This document shows, piece after piece, positions 32,283 through 41,155 of a DNA stretch of 64,000 nt (its first letter is position 1; each line of letters opens with the position of its first letter). Origin of the DNA: Flavivirga amylovorans (GTDB lineage: Bacteria; Bacteroidota; Bacteroidia; Flavobacteriales; Flavobacteriaceae); the NCBI RefSeq assembly GCF_030540875.1, contig NZ_JAUOEM010000005.1:124001-188000 (forward strand), read 5' to 3'. A program made the position numbers and the translations under genes. Below the pieces are notes generated by a model. The model saw nothing but the letters and a program-made list of their open reading frames with translations, had not been told where the DNA came from and ran no database searches.

Positions 32283-34124
32283 TTAAAAGGGCCATATTAT
32301 AGGGACTAATATGAGTGTTATAATAAAAAACATGAGCAGTAAAGGCGCTCCTACTTTTAGATAATTCATGAATTTATATCCACCAGCGGTCATTACCATG
32401 GCATTTGTTGTTGTGCCTATTGGTGTTAAGAAAGCTGTTGATGCACTTATGGCAACTACAATCATAAACGGAGCAGGAGACAGGTTTAATGAGTTTGCAG
32501 CAAGAATGGCTATGGGAGCCATTAAAACTGCTGTTGCTGAGTTATTGATCACTTGACTAAATGTTGTTGTTAGTAGGAATACGCCACCTAATAATAATAC
32601 GGGGTGAATAGATCCTAAATAATTTACCAGACCATTAGCAATAACTTGGGCAGTCCCCGTTTTTTGTAGCGCAACGCCCATAGGAATCATTGCCGCAATC
32701 ATAACAACACTGGTCCAACTAATCCCTTTATAAGCTTTGGAAATAGGAACACAACCTGTAAGCAAGACAATCCCAGCAGATATTAACGCTGCAATAGATC
32801 CAGGTACAATTTTAAAGACCATAAATATAATCATGAGTATTAAAGCTCCTAAAGCGATGTAAGATTTAGAACTCAGGCTTTCTACATTTTTGGCCATACC
32901 TTCAGGACTACCAATAATAACCAGATTTTCATGTTGCTTTTTTAAATCATCGATATCCTCCCAGGTACCTCGTATTAAAAAAGCGTCACCCGCTTTTACT
33001 ATAATTTCTTTTTCTTTTAACGGTTTGTTATTTCTTGATGCTGCTAAAAGCTGAATACCGTAACGTTTAAAGTAGTCTCCTAATTTGTACTTCCTACCAA
33101 CTAAAATAGAATTAGGGTTTACAATAACTTCGGTCATACCAACCTCCTGATTAATTAAGTTATGTTTTAACTCATCTGTAATGGGTTCCAGAGGTAGTAA
33201 ACCTAACCTAAATGAGATCATAAGTTTATTAATCGCTTCTGTATCTCCTTTTACAGTAATTATATCATGATAGTATAGTTCTGTATTTGGACTAGGAAAT
33301 TCTTCAAACTGAGGGATGCCTTTTAAAACATTTGGATGCCTTCTTTTTAATCGAATAATTGAGACATTATAATTTTTTTCAAACTGCCAATCTTCAATCT
33401 TTGTATTAATTAATGGAGATAGAGATCTTATACGTAATCTATAATACCCCTCATCAATTTTATAAGCCCCTATCCAATTATGTAAGGTAGATTCAATGTT
33501 TACAGGTTTATTGTTTGTTTTGTTTTTTGGTAACAGTTTATATCCTATGTACCTGAAATAAATTAATGCCACTATTAATAATGGAACCCCTATTAAAGCA
33601 AATTCAAAAAACGAGAATCCTTCAAAGCCAGCATCTATTAAAGCATTACTAGCAATAATATTAGGAGGTGTACCTGTTAAGGTTAGCAAGCCACCAGTGT
33701 TAGAACCAAAAGCAACGGGCATTAACATTTTTGATGGTAGTGTACCGATACTCCAAGCAGATGATATTGTAAGAGGCATTAAGGTGGCTACTGTGCCAGT
33801 ATTACTTACAAAACCAGATAGCACACCAGCGCCTAGTGTTACAATAACCAGTAGTTTAGGAACACTTTTTCCAGCCCATTCTACAAATTTCTTACCAGCT
33901 AAAGCAGTCCATCCTGTTTGAGCAATGCCTTCACCAATAATGAAAAGAGCAGCAATCATAATAACTGTTGGATTGCTAAATCCACTCAGCGTTTCTGTTG
34001 GAGTTAAAATTCCTGTTAAGAATAAACCTATCATAGACATAAGAGCAACTATGTCTGGTGTAAACTTTCCCCAAACAAAGAGACCAATGGTAATAACTAA
34101 AATGACGAGCATTAAATAGATCAT
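32283..34124 (-). CDS. SLC13 family (DASS) permease with RCK-C domains
   Basis: The 613-residue membrane protein has two halves of hydrophobic helices, each with a family signature: SNTGTVATLMPL in the first half and NNSATAVLMAPIAI in the second. Between them lie soluble TrkA-C/RCK-C type domains (about 215-390). SLC13/DASS proteins move dicarboxylates, sulphate or other anions with Na+; the RCK-C insert suggests control by a small ligand. The substrate cannot be read here. The gene is the first of its minus-strand group, divergent from the CDF transporter with 247 bp between them. Confidence 0.9.
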   Translation of the reverse strand: MIYLMLVILVITIGLFVWGKFTPDIVALMSMIGLFLTGILTPTETLSGFSNPTVIMIAALFIIGEGIAQTGWTALAGKKFVEWAGKSVPKLLVIVTLGAGVLSGFVSNTGTVATLMPLTISSAWSIGTLPSKMLMPVAFGSNTGGLLTLTGTPPNIIASNALIDAGFEGFSFFEFALIGVPLLIVALIYFRYIGYKLLPKNKTNNKPVNIESTLHNWIGAYKIDEGYYRLRIRSLSPLINTKIEDWQFEKNYNVSIIRLKRRHPNVLKGIPQFEEFPSPNTELYYHDIITVKGDTEAINKLMISFRLGLLPLEPITDELKHNLINQEVGMTEVIVNPNSILVGRKYKLGDYFKRYGIQLLAASRNNKPLKEKEIIVKAGDAFLIRGTWEDIDDLKKQHENLVIIGSPEGMAKNVESLSSKSYIALGALILMIIFMVFKIVPGSIAALISAGIVLLTGCVPISKAYKGISWTSVVMIAAMIPMGVALQKTGTAQVIANGLVNYLGSIHPVLLLGGVFLLTTTFSQVINNSATAVLMAPIAILAANSLNLSPAPFMIVVAISASTAFLTPIGTTTNAMVMTAGGYKFMNYLKVGAPLLLMFFIITLILVPIIWPF

Positions 34125-34371
34125 ATTATGTAATTGTTTATTAGTTTTAGTGTGTATTAATTATAGGGTAAAATTACAGTTGGTTGGTACTAATAAGTAT
34201 GATTAAAGTCATGCTTTTTCCAAGTGTGTTATTTTTGGGGAATTATGAAAATTTTGTACCATTAAGTATCAAAAATGAATACGAAAACGTATGAGTAATA
34301 ATTAGTTTTTAATGATTTCTTATATATTTATTGAATATAGGTTTAGAGATAGAAAATAATTAACAAAATAG

Positions 34372-35166
34372 GTGGAGAAAACAGAATTTAAGATATCTAA
34401 AATGGATTGCCCTTCTGAAGAAAATTTAATTCGGATGAAATTAGAGGGCATAAAATCTGTTAAGAATTTAGAATTTGATATTCCAAACCGAAAACTTTTT
34501 GTGTTTCATACAGGAGACATAGATACTATTGAGAAATCTATAGATGAACTGAATTTAGGAGGGACAAAAAGAAGTACAAAACAAACTAATCAAACAGATT
34601 TTAAAGAAGATATTAATCAAAGAAAACTGCTTTGGATTGTATTGGGTATTAATTTTTTCTTTTTTATTATAGAAATGATTACAGGTTTAATTTCTAAATC
34701 AATGGGACTTGTAGCAGACAGTTTAGATATGCTCGCAGATAGTTTTGTTTATGGTATGAGCCTATTTGCAGTTGGGAGTACATTTATTATGAAAAAGCGA
34801 ATTGCAAAACTAGCAGGCTATTTTCAAATTATATTAGCGCTTATCGGTTTTGTTGAAGTTTTAAGACGGTTTTTTAGTAAAGCCGTATTACCTGATTTCT
34901 CAACTATGATAATTGTTTCTATTTTTGCACTTATAGCTAATGGAATTTGTTTATATGTGCTACAAAAAAATAAAAATAAAGAAGAAGCCCATATACAAGC
35001 TAGTATGATTTTTACATCAAATGATGTGATTATTAACTTAGGAGTTATTATAGCTGGAGTTTTAGTAACTTGGCTAAATTCAAACAAGCCAGATTTAATA
35101 ATAGGAATGATTGTTTTTGTTTTAGTAATTCAAGGTGCTTTTAGAATTTTAAAACTTAGTAAATAA
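34372..35166 (+). CDS. cation efflux (CDF) transporter with HMA-like N-terminal domain
   Basis: The 264-residue protein joins an N-terminal ferredoxin-like domain (about 1-65) to a cation-diffusion-facilitator membrane part (about 80-264). The TM2 site GLVADSLDMLADSF has the D-x3-D pattern of the family. The N-terminal domain resembles heavy-metal-associated domains but carries MDCPSEE and lacks the second Cys of the usual C-x2-C. The start is GTG; a TAG lies directly before it, so the next possible start would be the Met at position 11. CDF proteins export Zn2+, Co2+, Fe2+ or Mn2+ by proton exchange. The metal is unknown. It precedes bshB1 by 33 bp. Confidence 0.85.
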   Translation: MEKTEFKISKMDCPSEENLIRMKLEGIKSVKNLEFDIPNRKLFVFHTGDIDTIEKSIDELNLGGTKRSTKQTNQTDFKEDINQRKLLWIVLGINFFFFIIEMITGLISKSMGLVADSLDMLADSFVYGMSLFAVGSTFIMKKRIAKLAGYFQIILALIGFVEVLRRFFSKAVLPDFSTMIIVSIFALIANGICLYVLQKNKNKEEAHIQASMIFTSNDVIINLGVIIAGVLVTWLNSNKPDLIIGMIVFVLVIQGAFRILKLSK

Positions 35167-35199
35167 AAAATACGAATAATAGACTAATAAGATAGTGTT

Positions 35200-35916
35200 A
35201 TGAAAATAGATATTCTTGCCATTGGAGCACACCCTGATGATGTGGAATTAGGGTGTGGCGGTACCATAGCAAAAGAAATAGCCAATGGAAAGAAAGTAGG
35301 GATCATAGATTTAACTAGAGGAGAATTAGGAACACGAGGGACTGCAGAAACAAGAGATATTGAAGCTGATGATGCGGCCAAAATACTTGGTGTTGATTTT
35401 CGTGTTAATATGAGGTTTGCAGATGGTTTTTTTGTGAATGATAAAAAGCATCAATTAGAAATTATTAAAATGATTCGTAAATACCAGCCGGACATTGTGC
35501 TTTGTAATGCTGTTGATGATAGACATATAGATCATGGAAAAGGAAGTAAATTGGTTAGTGATGCTTGTTTTTTAAGTGGATTAATTAAAATAGAAACCAA
35601 TGATGGGGAAGAAGTTCAAAGTCCATGGAGACCTAAGCAAGTATACCATTATATACAATGGAAAAACTTAAAACCAGATTTAGCTGTTGATATATCGGAG
35701 TTTGTAGATACAAAAATGGCTTCTGTACTAGCTTATAAAACGCAGTTTTATGATAGTAGTAGTCAAGAACCAGAAACGCCTATTTCTAGTAAGAATTTTA
35801 CAGATAGTATTGTTTATAGAGCTAGAGACTTAGGTAGGCTTGTAGGTGTTGAATATGCTGAAGGTTTTACTGTTGAGAGACATGTTGCGGTTGATAGTTT
35901 GTTCGATATTAAATAG
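35200..35916 (+). CDS. bshB1: bacillithiol biosynthesis deacetylase BshB1
   Basis: The 238-residue zinc deacetylase removes the acetyl group from N-acetylglucosaminyl-malate, the second step of bacillithiol synthesis. The metal motif is AIGAHPDDVELGCGG (8-22, H11, D13 and D14) with the distal DDRHIDHGKG (His and Asp). Length and motifs agree with BshB1 rather than the larger BshB2. Bacillithiol is the main low-molecular thiol in many flavobacteria. The neighbouring CDF transporter may share the transcript, which would make sense for metal handling, though that is inference. Confidence 0.93.
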   Translation: MKIDILAIGAHPDDVELGCGGTIAKEIANGKKVGIIDLTRGELGTRGTAETRDIEADDAAKILGVDFRVNMRFADGFFVNDKKHQLEIIKMIRKYQPDIVLCNAVDDRHIDHGKGSKLVSDACFLSGLIKIETNDGEEVQSPWRPKQVYHYIQWKNLKPDLAVDISEFVDTKMASVLAYKTQFYDSSSQEPETPISSKNFTDSIVYRARDLGRLVGVEYAEGFTVERHVAVDSLFDIK

Positions 35917-35972
35917 TTATAATTTCCAGCAATTTTATTTTTGGATTCAATAAAAAATATTAAAAAAAGTCT

Positions 35973-36003
35973 TTGTAGATAAAGTTTAAATCAATTACAT
36001 TTG
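35973..36003 (+). promoter_or_regulatory. promoter of tRNA-His
   Basis: TTG (35973-35975), a 20-nt spacer and TACATTTG (35996-36003) are an exact match to the Bacteroidota consensus. It lies 28 bp upstream of the mature tRNA 5' end and after the bshB1 stop. Confidence 0.65.
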
Positions 36004-36031
36004 CACACGCATTACAAAATGCAAGTTACAT

Positions 36032-36106
36032 GGTGGTTGTAGCTCAGTTGGTTAGAGCATTGGTTTGTGGTACCAAGGGTCGCCGGTTCGAATCCGGTCT
36101 TCCACC
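36032..36106 (+). tRNA. tRNA-His (anticodon GTG)
   Basis: The 75-nt sequence from G(-1) to C73 folds as a cloverleaf. It has the D-arm AGCTCAGTTGGTTAGAGC, an anticodon stem TTGGT/ACCAA with loop TTGTGGT (anticodon GTG), and a T-arm GCCGG-TTCGAAT-CCGGT. The G before position 1 (36032) pairs with C73, as expected for tRNA-His. The acceptor stem GTGGTTG / CTTCCAC has two U-U oppositions at pairs 5-68 and 6-67. CCA is not encoded in full (CCAAAA follows). It has a promoter and a terminator and stands alone. Confidence 0.95.
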
Positions 36107-36113
36107 CAAAAGC

Positions 36114-36147
36114 AAAAGCCTTTCAAGAAATTGAAAGGCTTTTTTTG
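36114..36147 (+). terminator. intrinsic terminator of tRNA-His
   Basis: AAAAGCCTTTCAA / TTGAAAGGCTTTT is a perfect 13-bp stem (36114-36126 and 36131-36143) with a GAAA loop and a T-run after it. Confidence 0.9.
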
Positions 36148-36176
36148 TTTTATTTGCTTTCTTCCTTATATGTAGC

Positions 36177-37187
36177 TCAATCCACTTTTACACGTTCAGC
36201 TCTATTAGCTATTTCCCAAGCTGTGTGAAAAATTAGGCGCGCTCGGGTTTCTAATAAATCGTATTGTATTTTGTCTGGAGTATCTGTAGGTCTATGATAA
36301 TCGGCATGTGTACCGTTAAAATAGAAAATAACAGGAATATTATTTTTGGCAAAATTGTAATGATCGGAACGGTAATAAAAACGATTGGGGTCGTTATCAT
36401 CATTATATGTGTAATCAAAGGTTATATTAACATATTCCTTGTTTACTGCTTCAGAAATATTATGTAATTCTTTGCTTAATTTATCCGATCCTATTAAATA
36501 TAAATAGTTTCTGTTGTCTTTATGTTTTTGATCTACGCGACCAATCATATCTATATTTAAATTTGCAACTGTATTTGCTAAGGGAAAAACAGGATCTTCA
36601 TCTGTGTAATATCTAGAACCAAATAAGCCTATTTCTTCACCCGTAACATGTAAAAATAATATGGAACGTTTTGGGCCGTAACCTTTATCTGAAGCAGCTT
36701 TAAAAGCTTCAGCAATTTCTAAAATGGCAACAGTACCAGATCCATCATCATCTGCACCATTGTTTATATCGCCATTACCAGAAATACCAATATGATCTAA
36801 ATGTGCAGAAATTATAACGACTTCGTCTGGTTTTTCAGTCCCTTTTATATAGGCTAAAACATTTTCTGAAGCCTTTATACTCCTAGTAAAATAATCTGCG
36901 GGGATTTCTTGAAAATAATCACCTTCTGCAATAGGAGAAGCAATACCTGTTGATACATAGTGGTTTTTAATAAACTCAATCGCTTTCTTTTGTCCAGGTT
37001 CCCCCGTTTTTCTGCCTTCAAACTCATCTGAAGCGTATATATAAAGTGCTTCTTTTAATTCGGCAGCAGTAATAGTTTTTGCAAAGTCTTTTACCGCATC
37101 AGCATTTTTTGAAGCTTTCTTATTTTGAGAAGTAATACATGCGACTGTGGATAGTGTAGCACATAGAAGAATTGCTAATTTTTTCAT
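36177..37187 (-). CDS. M28 family zinc peptidase, copy 2
   Basis: The 336-residue protein has a lipoprotein-like signal (LSTVAC, Cys 17) and an M28 aminopeptidase-type catalytic domain. Metal and catalytic residues lie in ISAHLDHIG (His and Asp), ADDDGSGTVA (bridging Asp), TGEEIGLFGS (catalytic Glu pair), DMIGRVD and GTHADYHRPTDTPDKI (last His). It would be a membrane-attached peptidase that releases N-terminal residues or acts on peptides outside the cytoplasm. It is clearly a paralogue of the gene upstream at 37251, with which it shares most motif blocks. There are 63 bp between them, so they may be one transcript. Confidence 0.9.
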   Translation of the reverse strand: MKKLAILLCATLSTVACITSQNKKASKNADAVKDFAKTITAAELKEALYIYASDEFEGRKTGEPGQKKAIEFIKNHYVSTGIASPIAEGDYFQEIPADYFTRSIKASENVLAYIKGTEKPDEVVIISAHLDHIGISGNGDINNGADDDGSGTVAILEIAEAFKAASDKGYGPKRSILFLHVTGEEIGLFGSRYYTDEDPVFPLANTVANLNIDMIGRVDQKHKDNRNYLYLIGSDKLSKELHNISEAVNKEYVNITFDYTYNDDNDPNRFYYRSDHYNFAKNNIPVIFYFNGTHADYHRPTDTPDKIQYDLLETRARLIFHTAWEIANRAERVKVD

Positions 37188-37250
37188 TTTATAAAAATAT
37201 ATTTGCTACGATATTACAAAAATGAATTAATAGAATAACAACTTTTCAGT

Positions 37251-38303
37251 CTAATTTAACAGTTCGTTGTATTCATCTACAACGATACGATGTTTTTGAT
37301 TGGCAATTTGCCATGCAGTTGCAAATATTAGTTTTGTTCGTCTTTGTAATAAGTCGTAGTCTATTTTGTCTGGAGTGTCTGTTGGTTCATGATAATCACT
37401 ATGCTCTCCATTAAAATAAAAAATAACAGGTATGCCTTTTAATGCAAAATTATAGTGGTCAGAACGTGAGTAGTATTGATGTCCTTCACCTTCAATATTA
37501 TATCTGTAATCTATATCTATATTAAAATAAGAATTATTTACTTTTTCGGATATATAGTGAAGTTCTTTACTTAATCTATCTGAGCCTATTAAATATATAT
37601 AGTCTTTATTATTTTGATGTATCTCGTCAACCCTCCCTATCATGTCAATGTTTAGGTTAGTTATTGTGTTTTCTAAAGGAAAAACAGGGTGTTGCGTATA
37701 AAATTCAGAGCCTTGTTTCCCTATTTCTTCTGCAGTTAAATGTAAAAACAAGATGCTTCGTTTTGGACCATGACCATCTTTTTTTGCTAGTTTAAAAGCT
37801 TGTGCCATTTCCATAATAGCTACGGTGCCTGAGCCATCATCATCTGCACCATGATTTATTTGCCCATCATCGGTAATACCGAGATGATCAAGATGAGCAG
37901 AAATAATAATAATGTCTTCTGGATATTCACTGCCTTCAATATATGCCAAAACATTTTCAGAACTCTTTATGCCTTCCGAAAAAAAGCCTTTAGGAATAAC
38001 TTGATAATAATTGTCCCCTCCAAAAGGAGACGCTATATTCTCATTTTTATAATATGATTTTAGGAATTCTGAAGCTAATTTTTGACCTTTTTCACCAACT
38101 TTTCGACCTTCAAATTCATCCGAAGAAAATTTATATAAGTGCGTTTTTAATTCTTTAACAGTAATGGTATTAGCGTAATTAACTACGTTAGCACTATCTA
38201 CTAACAGAATACTATCCTTGAGATTTTGGATTCTTGCGGTATATTTTGGGGTTGAGCATGTACCAATAAGTACGAATGCTGATAGTATATAAAGGGTTTT
38301 CAT
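37251..38303 (-). CDS. M28 family zinc peptidase, copy 1
   Basis: The 350-residue protein has a lipoprotein signal (LIGTC, Cys 16) and the same M28 domain as the next gene: ISAHLDHLG, ADDDGSGTVA, TAEEIGKQGS, NIDMIGRVD and HSDYHEPTDTPDKI. Compared with its paralogue, the TGEEIGLFGS block reads TAEEIGKQGS, but the Glu pair is kept, so both copies should be active. It has about 14 additional residues and a longer C-terminus (RIVVDEYNELLN). A tandem duplication followed by divergence is the simplest reading. Substrate difference is not visible. Confidence 0.9.
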   Translation of the reverse strand: MKTLYILSAFVLIGTCSTPKYTARIQNLKDSILLVDSANVVNYANTITVKELKTHLYKFSSDEFEGRKVGEKGQKLASEFLKSYYKNENIASPFGGDNYYQVIPKGFFSEGIKSSENVLAYIEGSEYPEDIIIISAHLDHLGITDDGQINHGADDDGSGTVAIMEMAQAFKLAKKDGHGPKRSILFLHLTAEEIGKQGSEFYTQHPVFPLENTITNLNIDMIGRVDEIHQNNKDYIYLIGSDRLSKELHYISEKVNNSYFNIDIDYRYNIEGEGHQYYSRSDHYNFALKGIPVIFYFNGEHSDYHEPTDTPDKIDYDLLQRRTKLIFATAWQIANQKHRIVVDEYNELLN

Positions 38304-38497
38304 GCGTTTTTAGTCCGATTTTATACGCAACTTTACAGTCAAATCATTTTCAAGGGGTCGGAAAACTTTTGGTGTGATAGTTTTGTTCTAAGCTTTAAGG
38401 TACAAATATATATAAAACTAGGAGAAATTACTTACCAATTAATATTAAATCTGCATTACCAATTTCCAAATTTATAAGTTATTCTGTCTAGTTTTCG

Positions 38498-38782
38498 TTA
38501 AAACCCGTTTCTGGTTATTTGTAATGTTTTGGGGTTAACTATGTCATTTTTAGCGAAAATAGATTTATAGGCAGTTATTACTAATACTACAATAGTAAAT
38601 ATGAATGCGAATTGGACTATCTTTTTAGTTTTACCATTTTTTTTTGATAGATAAAATGCTAATAACCCAAACGTTAATCCAGCAACACTAGATACGATTT
38701 CTAAATTATAGATTAGAAGCCCTAATAGCATTATTGCTAGAATAGAAGCTAAAGTTGCCAAAAAAACAAAGATTATTTTCAT
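38498..38782 (-). CDS. small membrane protein, function unknown
   Basis: The 94-residue protein has three hydrophobic segments: IFVFLATLASILAIMLLGL (near 4-22), a central VAGLTFGLLAFYL and VQFAFIFTIVVLVITAY (about 57-73), with basic loops (KKNGKTKK) between the second and third. No domain is recognised. It lies upstream of the M28 pair after 194 bp and appears to be transcribed alone. The following 274 bp up to the universal stress gene are AT-rich, and I see nothing coding in them. Confidence 0.6.
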   Translation of the reverse strand: MKIIFVFLATLASILAIMLLGLLIYNLEIVSSVAGLTFGLLAFYLSKKNGKTKKIVQFAFIFTIVVLVITAYKSIFAKNDIVNPKTLQITRNGF

Positions 38783-39056
38783 GTATATTTTTTTTGTTCT
38801 TTAAATCTGGTACTGATTTAATTTTCGCTATGATTACCTGTATTATTTTGTGAGGGATGAGAGATAATTAATACAAAAAATCAAAAATAGCATATTTATG
38901 AGTTTGTCTTATCATTAATTATGCCGAAAGTGAAATATTTATTTGTTTTTTTGAATATTTTCATTTTTTGTAAGTAATAGATTTCAACTGACATTTGTCA
39001 TAGTTTTTTTTTGATTTAGAAACTATATTTACTTACAATCCTATTTTTATACTTCA

Positions 39057-39896
39057 ATGAAAACTATATTGTTACCCACAGATTTTTCTAAGAACTCTAT
39101 AAATTCTATTGATTTTGCTGTAGAATTGTTTAAGGATATAGAGTGTAAATTTTATTTGCTTAATGTACAAAAGGCATCATCCTTTATTTCTGATGACATG
39201 ATGGCGGTTACATCTACAACAACTATTTATAATACGATAATTGATGCCGCTAAAAAGTCCTTATCAAACATTATTTCTAAATTGAAGAAACGTTATAAGA
39301 ATGATAAACACCGTTTTTACTCAATGGTTGATTATGATAATTTTATAGATTCTATCAATCAGGTTTCTAATAAAAATCAAGTCGATCTAATAATTATGGG
39401 AACCAAAGGAGCTACTGGATTGCAAAAAGTGATTTTTGGAAGCAATACAGTTCGGGTTATACAACGATGTAATTTACCAGTACTTGCAATCCCAGATAAT
39501 TGCACCTTTTCTAACTTAAATAAAGTAGTTTTTACTACTAATAATTTGACTTCATTTGATGCTACTCGTCTAATAGCCCTTACCGATTTAGTAAGCTTGT
39601 ATGATTCCAAATTACATGTTCTGCATGTTGCAGATGAAAATCATATAGCACAAAAGCAAAACAAGAACGTTGATTTTTTTAATGCACTTTTCACGAATCT
39701 TATTCATGATTATATAGATATAAAAGCTAAAGATATGTATCATGTTGTGCACAAATATATTGTTAGGAATGATATAAAAATGCTATGTATGATTGGTGAG
39801 AAACATTCTTTTTTAGAACGCTTATTTAATAAACATTTAGTTGAAACTTTTGCATTTAGTATCGATGTCCCCTTTCTGGTAATGAAAAATAATTAA
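39057..39896 (+). CDS. universal stress protein, two-domain
   Basis: The 279-residue protein has a first UspA domain (about 1-145) with the start MKTILLPTDFSKNS and the ATP-binding motif G115-x2-G118-x9-G128-S129 in GTKGATGLQKVIFGSNT. The second half (about 150-279) looks like a Usp domain that has lost this motif. Tandem UspA proteins of this size are common in Bacteroidota. They bind ATP and aid survival under starvation or redox stress. The gene is followed after 15 bp by a cytochrome c-type lipoprotein gene; the two probably form a transcript linked to respiration. Confidence 0.9.
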   Translation: MKTILLPTDFSKNSINSIDFAVELFKDIECKFYLLNVQKASSFISDDMMAVTSTTTIYNTIIDAAKKSLSNIISKLKKRYKNDKHRFYSMVDYDNFIDSINQVSNKNQVDLIIMGTKGATGLQKVIFGSNTVRVIQRCNLPVLAIPDNCTFSNLNKVVFTTNNLTSFDATRLIALTDLVSLYDSKLHVLHVADENHIAQKQNKNVDFFNALFTNLIHDYIDIKAKDMYHVVHKYIVRNDIKMLCMIGEKHSFLERLFNKHLVETFAFSIDVPFLVMKNN

Positions 39897-39911
39897 CTTA
39901 AAATATGTAAA

Positions 39912-40373
39912 ATGAAAGTATCAGTCCTTTTTATCGTATTCATTTTTATGCTTACAAGTTGCAAAAACTCTAAAGATGAAAATAATAGAACTTTAACCGA
40001 ATCTTATAATAAGCCACTCCAAGAGCATCCTGGAAAAAAACTTATGGAAACGCATTGTTATTTATGCCATGATGCCTCTACAGGTGAGGAAGAAAGATTA
40101 GGACCTCCTATGATAGCCATTAAAAAACGCTATATTTTTAAAGACACCTCAAAAGATGAATTCATAAAAGATATGCAAGATTGGATTAAGAATCCAAATG
40201 AGAAAGATGCAAAAATGTTTGGAGCTGTAAAGCGATTTGGAGTCATGCAAAAGCTACCTTATCCAGAAGACGTTATTGAGCAAATTGGTGACTATATGTT
40301 TGATAATGATATTGAACAACCTGAGTGGTTTGAAGAACATTATAAACAAATGAGAAGGAATATGAAACGATAA
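39912..40373 (+). CDS. c-type cytochrome lipoprotein
   Basis: The 153-residue protein has a lipoprotein signal (FMLTSC, Cys 17) and one heme c attachment site C49-Y-L-C52-H53 in METHCYLCHDAS. A Met such as M112 (FGVMQKLPYP) may be the sixth iron ligand. It would be a small electron carrier held on the periplasmic membrane face. The C-terminal tail EEHYKQMRRNMKR is basic. It follows the universal stress gene after 15 bp. No oxidase genes are in the window, so the electron partners are not known. Confidence 0.88.
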   Translation: MKVSVLFIVFIFMLTSCKNSKDENNRTLTESYNKPLQEHPGKKLMETHCYLCHDASTGEEERLGPPMIAIKKRYIFKDTSKDEFIKDMQDWIKNPNEKDAKMFGAVKRFGVMQKLPYPEDVIEQIGDYMFDNDIEQPEWFEEHYKQMRRNMKR

Positions 40374-40583
40374 ATGATGCTTGATTATAGAATAATCAAT
40401 TTCCATATCATTGTATAAAAAGAGTTTAACACAAAATGCTGTTAAGCTCTTTTTTTGGATTAGGGTATAGCTGCTAATAATTGTAACAGAGATTAATTAT
40501 TTAGAATAGTTTTTTGTTAAACTGTAACAAATTATGAAATGTCACGTCATATAAGTATCAATCAAAAAAAAAAACAAATCACA

Positions 40584-40925
40584 ATGATGAGACAAGATAA
40601 TCAACTTTTAGTCATTACCCATTTAAGTCAGTTAATAACCTTAGTTACAGGTTTTGGTAGTTTATTGTTGCCACTTATATTATGGCTTACACAAAAAGAA
40701 AAAGTGTATCAAATGGACGAGCACGGTAAAAACATTATAAACTTTCAGTTAAGTTTAATTGTTTATTTCCTAATATGTATTCCTTTAATATTACTATTTG
40801 GTTTAGGTTTATTAGGCTTTGTGATTTTAGGTGTTATTTCTATAATATTTCCTATTATAAATGCTATTAAAGCCAGTAAGGGAGAGGTGCCAATATATCC
40901 TTTGTCTTTTAAATTTGTAAATTAA
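40584..40925 (+). CDS. DUF4870 membrane protein
   Basis: From the ATG at 40584 the protein has about 113 residues. The frame also has an upstream ATG at 40539, but that would add a polar, Lys-rich head (NQKKKQ) from an A-rich leader. Three or four hydrophobic segments are visible: LLVITHLSQLITLVTGFG, LLLPLILWLT, LSLIVYFLICIPLILLFGL and a Gly-rich FVILGVISIIFPIINA. DEHGKNIINFQLS is the typical DUF4870 link. The family is of unknown function. It is transcribed alone and ends before the terminator at 41017. Confidence 0.8.
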   Translation: MMRQDNQLLVITHLSQLITLVTGFGSLLLPLILWLTQKEKVYQMDEHGKNIINFQLSLIVYFLICIPLILLFGLGLLGFVILGVISIIFPIINAIKASKGEVPIYPLSFKFVN

Positions 40926-41016
40926 AATTAGATGACATAAATAACAATATCGTTATTTCAAAATAAGTTTATCTCTAGATCTTTATTAGTTAGTTTATTA
41001 TTAGTATGAGATAAAT

Positions 41017-41044
41017 AAAACGCTCACTTGTTGGTGGGCGTTTT
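41017..41044 (+). terminator. intrinsic terminator after DUF4870
   Basis: AAAACGCTCAC / GTGGGCGTTTT makes an 11-bp stem with one G-U pair and loop TTGTTG, ending in T4. It is about 90 bp after the DUF4870 stop. Confidence 0.75.
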
Positions 41045-41046
41045 AC

Positions 41047-41066
41047 ATTCCTGCGAAGGCAGGAAT
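41047..41066. repeat. ATTCCTGCGAAGGCAGGAAT hairpin, plus copy
   Basis: The 8-bp perfect stem ATTCCTGC / GCAGGAAT with loop GAAG lies directly after the DUF4870 terminator. An inverted copy is at 41156-41175, so the two flank a 32-nt palindrome. It looks like a REP-like intergenic repeat. Confidence 0.65.
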
Positions 41067-41079
41067 CTTCTGAATTAAA

Positions 41080-41111
41080 AATAGGCTATCAAAATATTTT
41101 GATAGCCTATT
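41080..41111 (-). terminator. 32-nt perfect palindrome, likely dnaN terminator
   Basis: AATAGGCTATCAAAAT and its exact reverse complement stand back to back (41080-41095 and 41096-41111). On the minus strand it lies 68 bp after the dnaN stop and is followed by TTTTTAA, so it would stop dnaN transcription. It lacks a separate loop, so the hairpin apex must open a few A-T pairs. Confidence 0.6.
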
Positions 41112-41155
41112 AAATTTATTTATAATAAATAAAGTCTTTATATCTCTTTGATGAG

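Noticed and set aside
38377-38404. TAGTTTTG on the plus strand near 38370-38380 as a promoter
   Set aside because: No plus-strand gene follows until 39057 and no -33 element is present; a chance match in AT-rich DNA.
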